Part shown: piece by piece, positions 1 through 7,700 of the stretch
Layout of the letters: each line of letters opens with the position of its first letter
How positions within the stretch are numbered: position 1 is the first letter of the stretch
Origin: Anaerolineales bacterium
Lineage (GTDB): Bacteria > Chloroflexota > Anaerolineae > Anaerolineales > UBA4823
Assembly: GCA_028687395.1 (NCBI GenBank)
Contig: JAQUAE010000015.1
Coordinates: forward strand, 1-13,321
Reading direction: 5' to 3'
DNA: 13,321 bases
Notes under the pieces: generated by a model
Database searches by the model: none
What the model was told of the DNA's origin: nothing
The model's input: only the letters and a program-made list of their open reading frames with translations
Translations under genes and position numbers: made by a program

Positions 1-181
1 GCGAGAGCGCCACACCTAAAGCCGCCTCCCCACCCATGGCTTCATAATATTCCCTGAATTGCGCATCGATAGGGAAGAATGTGGGAGGTAGGTTCGCTGG
101 CGTCGAGGGCTGGCCGGTACAGCCAACACTGACGATGATCATGCCCAACGCCAGAAACAACCACGATCCGGTGCGTCTCAT
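1..181 (-). CDS. Lipoprotein, N-terminal fragment (runs off left edge)
   Basis: An open frame from the ATG at 181 down to base 1 (60 codons) encodes a typical bacterial lipoprotein start. It has a basic n-region (MRRTG), a hydrophobic core of about 13 residues, and a lipobox-like VSVGC with Cys21 as the likely lipidated residue. A Pro/Thr/Ser-rich spacer follows (TGQPSTPANLPP). The mature part begins with an 'FREYY..MGGE.ALG' segment, a motif seen in extracytoplasmic proteins of Chloroflexota (from memory of the family). The protein should sit on the outer face of the cytoplasmic membrane. Start choice is uncertain. An in-frame GTG at 190 lies 10 nt after a GGGGAG ribosome-binding-like sequence (complement of 201-206), whereas the ATG is 19 nt away; either keeps the signal peptide. 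The gene is transcribed divergently from the plus-strand operon. Its function cannot be told from this fragment. Confidence 0.72.
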   Translation of the reverse strand, partial: MRRTGSWLFLALGMIIVSVGCTGQPSTPANLPPTFFPIDAQFREYYEAMGGEAALGVALS

Positions 182-355
182 CAATGGCACAACCGTATTT
201 CTCCCCACCCGCAATTATCAGCAAACAATAAGGCGCGGTGGTTGGGATTTACCTATGATGATTATACGTGGTAATGCCCGATTGTTATAGCCAGGTTTTA
301 TGACATGAGGGGCGCGGGTACACATCTTGCAACAGGGGAAGCAGGACCTGCGCAC
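182..355. promoter_or_regulatory. Divergent intergenic region with imperfect dyad
   Basis: This stretch separates the minus-strand lipoprotein from the plus-strand operon and must hold both promoters if they are local. It is clearly more AT-rich than the genes, especially 210-300. No pair of good -35 and -10 hexamers at 16-18 bp spacing could be found on either strand. TATGAT (254-259) and TTATAG (285-290) are isolated -10-like candidates. A 10-bp imperfect inverted repeat spans 244-253 (GGGATTTACC) and 270-279 (GGTAATGCCC), with 8 of 10 positions complementary and 16 bp between the arms. The arm centres are about 26 bp apart, so it could be an operator. That it holds a promoter is inferred from gene orientation; the dyad is seen directly. 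Confidence 0.4.
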
Positions 356-1723
356 ATGGATAATTCCAAGACCACCCCCCACCTCCCTACCCCAGACCGT
401 CTGGGCGTACAATACCACCGCGATGACCAGCATTATCGCCACAACGACCTGAAAACCTGGTTGCCGGAACTGGGGCGCCTGGGCGTCGATTGGCTGGTGC
501 TCGCCCAGCCAGCCAGGAACGCCATTCCAGAGCCCTTCATTCGCGAATTGTGCACAGCGAAGATCACCCCTGTGCTGCACCTGGAATCGCGCCTGGAGGA
601 GACGCCAGGCGCCTCCGAGTGGTCACCGCTCTTTCAAGCCTATGCAAAATGGGGCGTGCGCTATGTGACCCTCTTCGACCGGCCGAACTGCCGGGAAGCC
701 TGGCTGCCGGCGACCTGGACACAAGCCAACCTGGTGGAACGTTTCCTGGACGCCTTCCTCCCCCTGGCGCAATGCGCGCTCGATGCTGGCCTCACGCCCG
801 CTTTTCCGCCACTGGCGCCCGGTGGGGATTACTGGGATACCGCCTTCCTGCGCGACGCGTTGCAAGGCATCCTCGCCCGGGGTCGCTCCCAATTGCTCTC
901 CCAAATCGTGCTCACGGCCTATGCAGACGTCACTCACCCAGAACGCCCTCTCGCCTGGGGAGCAGGAGGGCCGGAGCGCTGGCCTGGAGCACGCCCTTAT
1001 CTCACTCCCTCTGACCAGCAAGATCAGCGCGGATTTTACATCTTCGATTGGTACTGCGCCATCAGCCAGGCCATTATCGGGAAGCCGCTGGCAATCCTCC
1101 TGTTTGGAGCCGGGCGAGCATTAAACGGCAGAGAAGATCGGACTCCTCTGCCCGATGAGGAGTTCATCACCCGCCTGGTTAGCATTGCCCAACTGATGGC
1201 CAGCACGCCGAAAGGGGACCCCGCCCCTCTCATCTCCACACCCAGCGGCGATTGCGATCCCGTCCCCGACCAGGTGCTGGCCTGCGCCTTCGAGATTATT
1301 CCAATGGAAGGTGTGGCCAGTGCTCCTGACGGGCGCTGGCTCGACAGTGCGGTAAATCCAAGCCCGGCCATCGCCGCGCTCGAAAAATGGGCTCGAGAGC
1401 GCCTTGGAAAGAAATCCGACCCCACGCCCGCAACGCCGAAAATACCCCTGCCGCACCCCATCCGCCACTACGTGCTGCTCTCGCCCGAGACCTGGGAGCT
1501 GGCCGAGGGGCGCCTGGAATCCATCCGTCCCTTCGTGCGCAAGCACCTGCCCACCATCGGTTTCTCTCTTGCAGAAGCCTGCCAGGCGCGGCGAGTCACG
1601 CTGGTCGGCGGAACGGCTGCGTTCAGCGACGAGGAAATGCAGCGCCTGCAGGCTGCAGGCTGCGAGGTGGAGCGCATCGCTGGCGATGGCACGAATATTG
1701 CATCCCTGTTGAACAGCCTCTAA
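356..1723 (+). CDS. Glycosidase-like TIM-barrel protein, probably non-catalytic
   Basis: This is a 455-residue protein with no signal peptide or membrane segment. Residues 1-285 look like a TIM barrel of the kind found in clan GH-A glycosidase-like proteins of Chloroflexota. An LGV start strand is followed by 'RLGVDWLVLA', 'ITPVLHLES', 'VRYVTLFDRPN...W' (101-116) and 'PPLAPGGDYWDTAFLRDAL' (151-169). In active relatives the fourth strand ends in NEPN, with Glu as acid/base; here it reads DRPN (108-111), so the Glu is Arg. The region where relatives carry the nucleophile Glu reads ILLFGAG (247-253). Residues 365-455 form a separate small alpha/beta domain (HYVLLSPETW, RRVTLVGGTAAFSDEE). The ATG at 356 is preferred because AGGA lies 9 nt upstream; the longer start at 305 has no ribosome-binding site. 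The stop is 14 bp before ftsZ, suggesting co-transcription. The family is judged from remembered motifs, and loss of activity is inferred. Confidence 0.75.
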   Translation: MDNSKTTPHLPTPDRLGVQYHRDDQHYRHNDLKTWLPELGRLGVDWLVLAQPARNAIPEPFIRELCTAKITPVLHLESRLEETPGASEWSPLFQAYAKWGVRYVTLFDRPNCREAWLPATWTQANLVERFLDAFLPLAQCALDAGLTPAFPPLAPGGDYWDTAFLRDALQGILARGRSQLLSQIVLTAYADVTHPERPLAWGAGGPERWPGARPYLTPSDQQDQRGFYIFDWYCAISQAIIGKPLAILLFGAGRALNGREDRTPLPDEEFITRLVSIAQLMASTPKGDPAPLISTPSGDCDPVPDQVLACAFEIIPMEGVASAPDGRWLDSAVNPSPAIAALEKWARERLGKKSDPTPATPKIPLPHPIRHYVLLSPETWELAEGRLESIRPFVRKHLPTIGFSLAEACQARRVTLVGGTAAFSDEEMQRLQAAGCEVERIAGDGTNIASLLNSL

Positions 1724-1737
1724 TGTGGAGCCATCCT

Positions 1738-2937
1738 ATGGATATGAACCCCACTCCCCCTGAACAAACCTACCCGCCTGATGAACGCCCGACCGACGCC
1801 TTCACTGTCCGCCAACCTGTGATCAAGGTCATGGGGCTGGGCGGCGGTGGTTGCAATGCGGTGGGAAGGATGATCGAGCACGGCTTGAGCGGCGTGGAGT
1901 TCATCGCCGTCAACACTGATTACCAGGCCTTGCGCAACAGCCCCGCCCCGGTCAAGGTGCAGCTCGGGCCGCAGGTCACCCGCGGCAACGGGGCAGGCGG
2001 CAATCCGCAGATCGGGCGGGAGGCAGCCAGGGAGAGCGCCACTGATATCGCGCGTGCCCTGGAGGGAGCGGATATGGTCTTCCTGACCGCCGGCATGGGC
2101 GGCGGCACAGGCACCGGCGCCATTCCGGTCGCCGCCGAGATCGCCCGCAACTCTGGCGCGGTGACCATCGCCGTCGTGACCACCCCCTTTGGCTTCGAGA
2201 TGGGCAAACGCCAGCGCAACACAACCGAAGGCCTTAACGCCCTGCGTCCCTTCACCCACACCCTGATCACCATCCCCAACGAACGCCTGCTGCAGGTGGC
2301 GCCGAAGGACCTCCCCTTGGAGGTAGCCTTCCGCCTGGCCGATGACGTGCTGCGCCAGGCCGTTCAGGGAATATCCGAATTGATCACCGAGCCAGGCTTG
2401 ATCAACGTCGATTTTTCGCACATTCGCAGGATCATGATGTTGGGCGGCGGCGCCCTGATGTCCATCGGTCACGGGCAGGGACAAAACAAGGCCAAGGACG
2501 CCATTATCCAGGCCTTACGGCACCCGCTACTCGATGAGGTGCCATTGGATCACGCCACGGGCATGATCGTCAACTTCACCGGGGGGCCCGACTTGACTCT
2601 GATGGAAGTGGAAGAGGCAGTGACCTACATCCAGGAACAAACCCACGCTCAGGCGGAGGTAGTGCTGGGCGTGATCAACGACCCACGCATGCTCGGTCGC
2701 ACCCAGGCGATCATGATTATCACCGGCATGGGCGCGCCGACCCTGGAAGAGACGTTGGCAGAAGTGCAGGCGCCTGCAAGCCGAAAGCTGGAGAGCGGGC
2801 TGCCTTCTGCCCACCCGCAACCCCTCCTGAACCCGCAAATGGGCGAAGAGTCCTTCATGCCACTGCTCTCCGCAGTCAACCCCAACGACCTGGATGTGCC
2901 GGCGTTCCTGCGCAAGCGAGCGCGACTGGCAGGTTGA
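1738..2937 (+). CDS. ftsZ: FtsZ-family tubulin-like GTPase with altered catalytic loop
   Basis: This 399-residue protein is a clear FtsZ homologue of normal length. A short Pro-rich N-tail precedes the nucleotide-binding domain: IKVMGLGGGGCNAVGRMI (29-46), NTDYQAL (59-65), the tubulin signature GMGGGTGTGA (119-128) and TTPFGFE (148-154). The C-terminal domain contains TGGPDLTLMEVEEA (281-294). A variable linker leads to a C-terminal peptide, LDVPAFLRKRARL (385-397), of the type that binds FtsA, SepF or ZipA. The T7 loop reads NVDFSHIR (223-230). Where E. coli FtsZ has NVDFADVR, the second Asp (D212, needed for GTP hydrolysis across the subunit interface) is His229; the first Asp is kept (D226). 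Polymerisation is therefore likely, but hydrolysis may be slow or altered. The ATG at 1738 has GGAG 7 nt upstream. An in-frame ATG at 1723 overlaps the previous stop but lacks such a site. It could be a second, specialised FtsZ rather than the main division protein. Confidence 0.95.
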   Translation: MDMNPTPPEQTYPPDERPTDAFTVRQPVIKVMGLGGGGCNAVGRMIEHGLSGVEFIAVNTDYQALRNSPAPVKVQLGPQVTRGNGAGGNPQIGREAARESATDIARALEGADMVFLTAGMGGGTGTGAIPVAAEIARNSGAVTIAVVTTPFGFEMGKRQRNTTEGLNALRPFTHTLITIPNERLLQVAPKDLPLEVAFRLADDVLRQAVQGISELITEPGLINVDFSHIRRIMMLGGGALMSIGHGQGQNKAKDAIIQALRHPLLDEVPLDHATGMIVNFTGGPDLTLMEVEEAVTYIQEQTHAQAEVVLGVINDPRMLGRTQAIMIITGMGAPTLEETLAEVQAPASRKLESGLPSAHPQPLLNPQMGEESFMPLLSAVNPNDLDVPAFLRKRARLAG

Positions 2938-2940
2938 GCC

Positions 2941-3186
2941 ATGGACGCAAAAACGCTCAAGTCCATCACCGCACAGATCTATCGCAAGTTTCCAGATATG
3001 GATGGCAGCAAGCCCACCGTCCGCCGTCAAAATGGGGCGCAGAAGGCAGCTGCTGCCCACGACCCCACCTACCTGCTGGTCTTCCACAAGCGGGTGCCGA
3101 TTGACAGCCAGCGGACGATATCCAGGTATGTGCGCGTCGTGGTGAACGAGCAAGGCAAGATATTGAAGATCACCACCTCGCGTTGA
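2941..3186 (+). CDS. Small basic conserved-looking protein (81 aa), function unknown
   Basis: The start codon lies 3 bp after the ftsZ stop, with AGG 7 nt upstream, so translation is probably coupled to ftsZ. The 81-residue product is basic and soluble, with no membrane segment. After a helical N-terminal part (MDAKTLKSITAQIYRKFPDM) and a charged stretch comes a compact strand-rich core: TYLLVFHKRVPI (43-54), SRYVRVVVNEQGKILKITTSR (61-81). The alternating hydrophobic residues and the ending 'G.ILKITTSR' suggest a small beta-sheet domain like those of short Chloroflexota hypothetical proteins. I do not recognise a named family. The length, spacing and codon use match the neighbours, so it is very likely a real gene. 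A role as an FtsZ partner is only suggested by position. Confidence 0.78.
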   Translation: MDAKTLKSITAQIYRKFPDMDGSKPTVRRQNGAQKAAAAHDPTYLLVFHKRVPIDSQRTISRYVRVVVNEQGKILKITTSR

Positions 3187-3240
3187 TGAGGCCAATCGTT
3201 CCCATCTTGGAGAAACCTCCGTATTAACGAGTAAACCGCG

Positions 3241-3462
3241 ATGAGCCTGAGAACCATCTTTTACCAAGCTGAACTTTCCTTCTGGTCGGTGATGATCCCT
3301 CTGATGACCGAATCACCTACATTAAAAGGGATCATCCGGGGCGCTTACCTCCTGGCCAAGACCACCTTCAACGCCTCGTGGTTGCTCGCCTCGTTGGCCT
3401 GGAGCGTCCTAGGGTTGGTCCTCGGGCTTTCCCTGGGCTTGCTGATCGGGTGGATCGCATGA
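3241..3462 (+). CDS. Small single-pass membrane protein (73 aa)
   Basis: This short frame ends in a strongly hydrophobic C-terminal helix, roughly residues 44-72 (ASWLLASLAWSVLGLVLGLS and onward). A mixed, partly charged N-terminal half (TLKGIIRGAYLLAKTT, 27-42) precedes it. The product is probably a tail-anchored or single-pass inner-membrane protein. Its stop overlaps the start of the following LCP-like gene as ATGA (3459-3462), a strong sign of translational coupling and the main support for the gene being real. The start is uncertain. The ATG at 3241 has only a weak GAG 11 nt upstream and an in-frame TAA just before it, and in-frame ATGs at 3292 and 3304 are alternatives. I do not recognise the family. 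Confidence 0.65.
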   Translation: MSLRTIFYQAELSFWSVMIPLMTESPTLKGIIRGAYLLAKTTFNASWLLASLAWSVLGLVLGLSLGLLIGWIA

Positions 3463-4307
3463 AAGGCAACCCCGTTCGCCTCTCTTATGTGACCTTCTTC
3501 TGCGTCTTCATGGTGGTCGGCTTTTGGTTTGGCCGCCAGACGGGAGGCGTAGCCCGGGCGCACGTCGAGCAGGCCCTCAGCATAAGCCAGGAGACAGCCG
3601 CGTTGGAATACCCAGTGCCCGCTTCGGGCCAATCCAATCGCCTATCGAGTGGGTTTGGTCCTTCAGCCGGGATGGGGGCGCAGGACAAGGCCATTCAAAG
3701 GAACGTGCTGTTGATTGGAGTGGACGACCTGCAAGCGCCCCAGCCCAGCCTGAACAGCGTGTGGATGGTCATGTACCTGGAGGGGACCAACTTATACACC
3801 TTCATGCCGATCTTCCCTTCCAGCGAAGCGGATTCCTTGAACGACGGTGTCGCGGGTAACACTCTGCAAGACATCTTCACCTTGCAACCGGACGGCTCGC
3901 CAGGCATTCCTTTCATTGCCACACTGCGCGTCCGCGACCTGTGGTGGAATGGCTACGTGATGGTCGACACCGCCGGTCTGGTAGGTTTGAGCGAGGGTCT
4001 GGGCGGCATCGACCCGCAGATGGTCTCCAACCTGACCTCCCGGGCGCAACTGGTTGGCCAGCCCGCCTTGACCACCGGCAGCCAGGCTATCATCGATCAG
4101 GCACACCTGATCAATGCCATCTGCCACCGCGCTTCCACAGGGCTGCGGCCAAGCCAGGTCGTCAGTGTCATCGAAACGCTTCATGAACGCCTGAACGCCG
4201 ACTTCGACCTGGCAACCCTGGCCGGTGAGTGGGCGCGCCTGGCGCAAAGCGACGCCGGCATCACCTGCGAATTTCCCACACTGATCAACGAGCTCAACGC
4301 TCAATAG
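3459..4307 (+). CDS. Membrane-anchored LytR-CpsA-Psr (LCP)-like protein, degenerate
   Basis: This 282-residue protein has an N-terminal membrane anchor at about residues 8-25 (LSYVTFFCVFMVVGFWFG). A Ser/Gly-rich linker to about 78 leads to an extracytoplasmic domain. The domain opens with RNVLLIGVDDLQ (81-92), matching the 'NILLLGvD' opening of LCP proteins. It contains GYVMVDTAGLVGLSEGLGGI (165-184), matching the 'yl.vdf.gf..lvd.lGGv' segment of that family. LCP enzymes attach wall polymers to peptidoglycan. However, the usual Arg/Asp pyrophosphate-binding 'sDTmml...SIPRDT' region reads SLNSVWMVMYLEG...FMPIFPSS (97-122), so key charged residues are missing. The protein is therefore more likely a binding or structural relative than an active transferase. 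The ATG at 3459 is preferred over an upstream in-frame ATG at 3378 because of the ATGA overlap with the preceding gene and the anchor position. Family assignment is moderately sure; loss of activity is inferred. Confidence 0.7.
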   Translation: MKGNPVRLSYVTFFCVFMVVGFWFGRQTGGVARAHVEQALSISQETAALEYPVPASGQSNRLSSGFGPSAGMGAQDKAIQRNVLLIGVDDLQAPQPSLNSVWMVMYLEGTNLYTFMPIFPSSEADSLNDGVAGNTLQDIFTLQPDGSPGIPFIATLRVRDLWWNGYVMVDTAGLVGLSEGLGGIDPQMVSNLTSRAQLVGQPALTTGSQAIIDQAHLINAICHRASTGLRPSQVVSVIETLHERLNADFDLATLAGEWARLAQSDAGITCEFPTLINELNAQ

Positions 4308-4444
4308 TCGCCTCGAGGGCAAGAGGGGCACTGCTCGCCCGCCTGTGACCTGCCAGCGCCTTAATAATTTCATCAGGCACGCATCTTGCACCAAGGGATA
4401 AAGAAAAAATCAGCGCCCGTTAATTTTCCCGAAAGAGGCAAAAG
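4308..4444. other. Largest intra-operon gap; no clear promoter or terminator
   Basis: This 137-bp gap is the only long one within the plus-strand gene string. A hairpin can form between GGGCAAG (4317-4323) and CTCGCCC (4334-4340), with 6 of 7 pairs. No T-tract follows it, so it is not a standard intrinsic terminator. An AT-richer part (4361-4375 and 4396-4410) could hold an internal promoter, but no convincing -35/-10 pair is visible. The gap ends in a good ribosome-binding site for the next gene. Confidence 0.3.
4434..4438 (+). promoter_or_regulatory. Ribosome-binding site of the two-helix membrane protein
   Basis: AGAGG lies 6 nt upstream of the ATG at 4445. It sets that start and argues against the overlapping frame that begins further upstream at 4386. 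It is among the clearest Shine-Dalgarno sites in the window, which suggests that the second half of the operon can be translated independently of the first. Confidence 0.6.
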
Positions 4445-4774
4445 ATGTTACCGATCACCGCCAATGACCTTTACCTCATTATCATCGGCTCGCTCTACCT
4501 CCTGGGCGTCCTGTGTATGTTCTTGGGCATCCTCATCCTGCTCTCTCAAGCCTTCAGGAAGGACGTGGATACCATTGCCCTCCAGACCAAGCGCCTTGCC
4601 CAGAAGGGATTGGCCGAGGATGTCGCCGGATTGATAGGCAATGCTTCTTCGCTCATCGAAGCCACGAGCCAACTGGTGCAGAAGAAGAATGGCATCGGTT
4701 TATTCCTCATCGGCTTTGGGCTGATAAACATCATCGTCGCCGGGATTCTCACATTACAGATCATGCCAGGTTGA
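4445..4774 (+). CDS. Two-helix membrane protein (109 aa), function unknown
   Basis: This 109-residue protein has two hydrophobic helices, roughly residues 9-34 (LYLIIIGSLYLLGVLCMFLG and on) and 83-107 (GIGLFLIGFGLINIIVAGIL). They flank a polar, helix-forming loop of about 45 residues (RKDVDTIALQTKRLAQKGLA and on). The basic residues at the loop's start and end (R38 K39, K80 K81) predict, by the positive-inside rule, that the loop is cytoplasmic with both termini outside. The family is not recognised. An AGAGG site 6 nt before the ATG supports the start, and the stop lies 6 bp before the giant TPR gene, so the two are very likely co-translated. By position it may recruit the TPR protein to the membrane through its cytosolic helix; this is inference. 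Confidence 0.8.
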   Translation: MLPITANDLYLIIIGSLYLLGVLCMFLGILILLSQAFRKDVDTIALQTKRLAQKGLAEDVAGLIGNASSLIEATSQLVQKKNGIGLFLIGFGLINIIVAGILTLQIMPG

Positions 4775-4780
4775 GTTGCC

Positions 4781-7700
4781 ATGACCACATTCCCCTCTCC
4801 CATCATCTCCGAGCTCAAACGCCTCCTGCCCCAGAATTCCTGGGCATGGGTAATCCCCGCGCTCAAACAAGATGCGCTCATCTGGGAAAGCCTGCACAAC
4901 CTGCAGGGCACCTACGGTGTCGAGGGCGTCGCAGCGCTCATCCACGATCCGGACGATTGTTCTCCAGCCGCCCTGGCCTTGCGCGCCTTGAAAGCGCCTG
5001 TGACTGCGCAATGGCTGCGCGGGCTGCCCATGCAGCCCCTGCAGGAAGATTTTCGCACCGCCCTCGGCGCAGCCAGGGAACCCGGCGCCCCGCCCCTGCA
5101 TGCAGCCGCAGCGCTGGCGCTCGACCTGCGCGAAGCCCGCCGCCAGGCGCCCTTCTGGAATGAGCTTTCCACGCAGATCGAGGCTGCCCCGGTGACTGCC
5201 TTGGCCTGCGCGTATGGCCTGATCCCAGACCAGATCGATATGCTCCGTACATTGCTCGCCACTCAACCAGCCCACGTGGCGAGTGACCCGCGCCTGGATG
5301 GGGCAATCGAGCGGGCTGTTCACATCCTGCTTAGCCATCCCCAGCCCCCGGAAGCGCTGCTCGAAATCCTGGCAGGCTTGCTTGGCGAGCTGCCCCAGGC
5401 GCAGAAGGTAGCCTTCCTGGAGCGACTCTCGTTCAGGCGACCAGACCTGTCTCCACACTTGACCCAGCTCCTACCTGATAGCCCTCGCCCATTGGAAAGA
5501 AAAGCCCCGGCCTCGATCAACGAGCGAGTCGATACCTTGAGTTCTTTCTATATGTCGGCAACCGTCCAGCGGCTATCCCGTCAGGGCGCGCTTGAAATTT
5601 CCGACTTGAGTAAGTCCCTGCAGGAAGCGCGCCGCTTGGAAGCCCAACTGGCTGCACAGTTAGCGCTGACCGCACAGCGCAATGGGGACGTCCAAACCTG
5701 CCTGGAAGCCTGGCAGCAGGCGGCCGAACAGGGGAAAGAGCAGCCGGACTACCAGGCTGGTTATATCCTGGCGCTTATCGATGCCGGCAATCTGGAGGCT
5801 GCCCAGCAGCGACTGGACGCCTGCGCAGCAAATGAAGCAGGCGCAACACACCCTCTCTTCGACCTGTGTGCTGCGTGGTTGCAGGTCAAGGCAAGCACCT
5901 CAAGTGGCGCCGCGCAGGATGCGCAAGCACTGGCCACGAAGGCAGAGAGCGCGCTCCAGTTCCTCGAGCGCCTCACCCCCAACTTGCACGACGAGGCGGA
6001 GCTCAGCAACCCGCACTACATCGCCCACCTGGCGGTCAAATTAGCCCTGGCGGCTATTCACCTCGAGCGCCCGCACCTGGCTATCGCCGCTGCGCACATA
6101 GCAAACGCCTGGTTGCCGAACGACCCCCAACTGGTGCTTCTGCTCGCCCAGTCTTTGCACGAAGCCGGCCAGCACAACGAGGCCATTCAGGCTGCACACC
6201 TGGCAGTGGCTCTCTCTCCTGAATCCCCACCTTATCGCCGCTACCTGGTGGATAGTTTGGAAGTCAGCGGGGAGTGGCAGGAAGCCCTCAAGGAGCGCGA
6301 GGGCGTGATCGCCATGCAGGCTGAGCCCCAATCCACCGACTGGCACGCTCTGGCGGCGGTTGCTCTGCGCTTGAATCAGCCAGAGCGCGCCATCCAGGCC
6401 AGCATGTACGCCCTGAAAATGGATGAGAATGACGGCATCGCCCACGCTATACTGGGTGAGGCTGCCAGCGCTCAGGGCAACCTCGACGAAGCCAACCAGC
6501 GGCTGCGCCAAGCCATCGAACTGGCGTCCGATCACGCTTACCCCTGGCTGGCTATGGCGCGCCTGCAGCGCAAGAATGGAGAGACGGTCAAGGCGCTCGA
6601 GACACTGCGCACGGCAGCCCAATCCACTACCAATCATACCGAGATTCAGCTCTCCCTGGGCGAGATGTACCTGGATGCCGAAGCGCCCACCCAGGCGCTT
6701 TCCCCGCTACAGCAGTCTGTCGAGCGCCTGCGCCGACCCCCGGATAGTGCTGGTTGGTTGCCGGACGAGTATTCAACCGGACACTATTCAAGCCAAGGCT
6801 TGGAGGCCATATCCGAAAGCGCCTTCGCTTCACTCAAGCACAACCAGGACATCATGGGGCTAGAGCTCACACGCGGCCAACTGGCTGCACGCGCCGCGCT
6901 TCACCTGGGCAACGCGCTGACACAATTGGGCCGGCTTGATGAAGCCCTCCAGGTGTTGGAAGACGCCCATCGCACCTTCCCTGCGAACCTCTCTCTCGCT
7001 TACCAATACGCCCGCTGCTTGATCGCTCAGGATAAGACCAGCCAGGCGCTTTTCCCCTTGGAAGCCGTCGTGAACAGCCAGCCTGACGATGCTTCCCCCT
7101 ATCTGGACTACGCCCTCTGTTTGCTGGCTCAACCTGCCAATTCGCCGGCCAGCGAGAGGCGGGGAACCCTGTCGCCCATCTCCACCGAGAGCCAGGATGG
7201 GACCGGTACGGAGACATCCCCCAACTTATCCAAGGCAATTGCTTCCCTGGAACGCGCTCTGGAGCTCGAACCGGGGCGCGCCGAAGCCAAAGCCATGCTG
7301 GCTGAAGTGTGGGCAGGGCAAGGCGAGAGCAGCAAGGCTTACGACGCCTTGTGTGAATTGTGGCAGTCCGACCTGGCACGGGACAGCGTGTGGAAGACCC
7401 GCCTGGCCCTGCGCCTCGGCCAGGTGGCTCAGCAGGTTGGCAAGGGAGAGACGGCAGTGACCACCCTGCTGGACGCTGACCCGGATAACCCTCTCGTCCA
7501 GAAGCAGCTCGCTGAAGCATATTTTTCGATGGGGCTGTACGATGCGGCCTACAAGGCAGCTCAAACCGCATACAACCTGCAACCCGCCGACCTGGAGATT
7601 CTGCTCTGGTTTGCCCGCTTCGCCCTCGACCTTCTGGTGCAACCCAAGGGAATCCACCCCAACGTCAAGGGTGAAGTGCTCTCGGCCGTCAAACGCGCCA

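Noticed and set aside
490..1014. Plus-strand alternative frame inside the glycosidase-like gene
   Set aside because: Arg/Ala/Pro-rich translation without motifs and fully inside a better supported gene.
1387..1737. In-frame upward extension of the FtsZ frame by 117 codons, overlapping the previous gene
   Set aside because: The extension translates to an Arg/Pro/Ala-rich shadow of the glycosidase-like gene, while the FtsZ homology and a GGAG site support the start at 1738.
1720..2484. Long minus-strand open frame (254 codons) opposite ftsZ
   Set aside because: It lies wholly antisense to a certain FtsZ gene, has His/Gln/Gly-rich shadow composition and matches no family I recognise. Long antisense frames are common in GC-rich DNA.
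3210..3221. GGAG-AAAC-CTCC mini-hairpin before the 73-aa gene, considered as a ribosome-binding-site switch
   Set aside because: The stem is only 4 bp and the GGAG is 27 nt from the ATG, so it is too weak and too distant to claim regulation.
2527..3267. Minus-strand open frame opposite the ftsZ end and the 81-aa gene
   Set aside because: It is antisense to two well supported genes that have ribosome-binding sites and tight spacing; its composition is that of a shadow frame.
4317..4340. Hairpin after the LCP-like gene considered as a terminator
   Set aside because: The stem has only 7 positions with one mismatch and no T-tract follows, so an intrinsic terminator is not supported.
4754..5458. 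Minus-strand open frame (234 codons) opposite the start of the TPR gene
   Set aside because: Antisense shadow; the plus strand encodes a continuous 1975-residue TPR protein.
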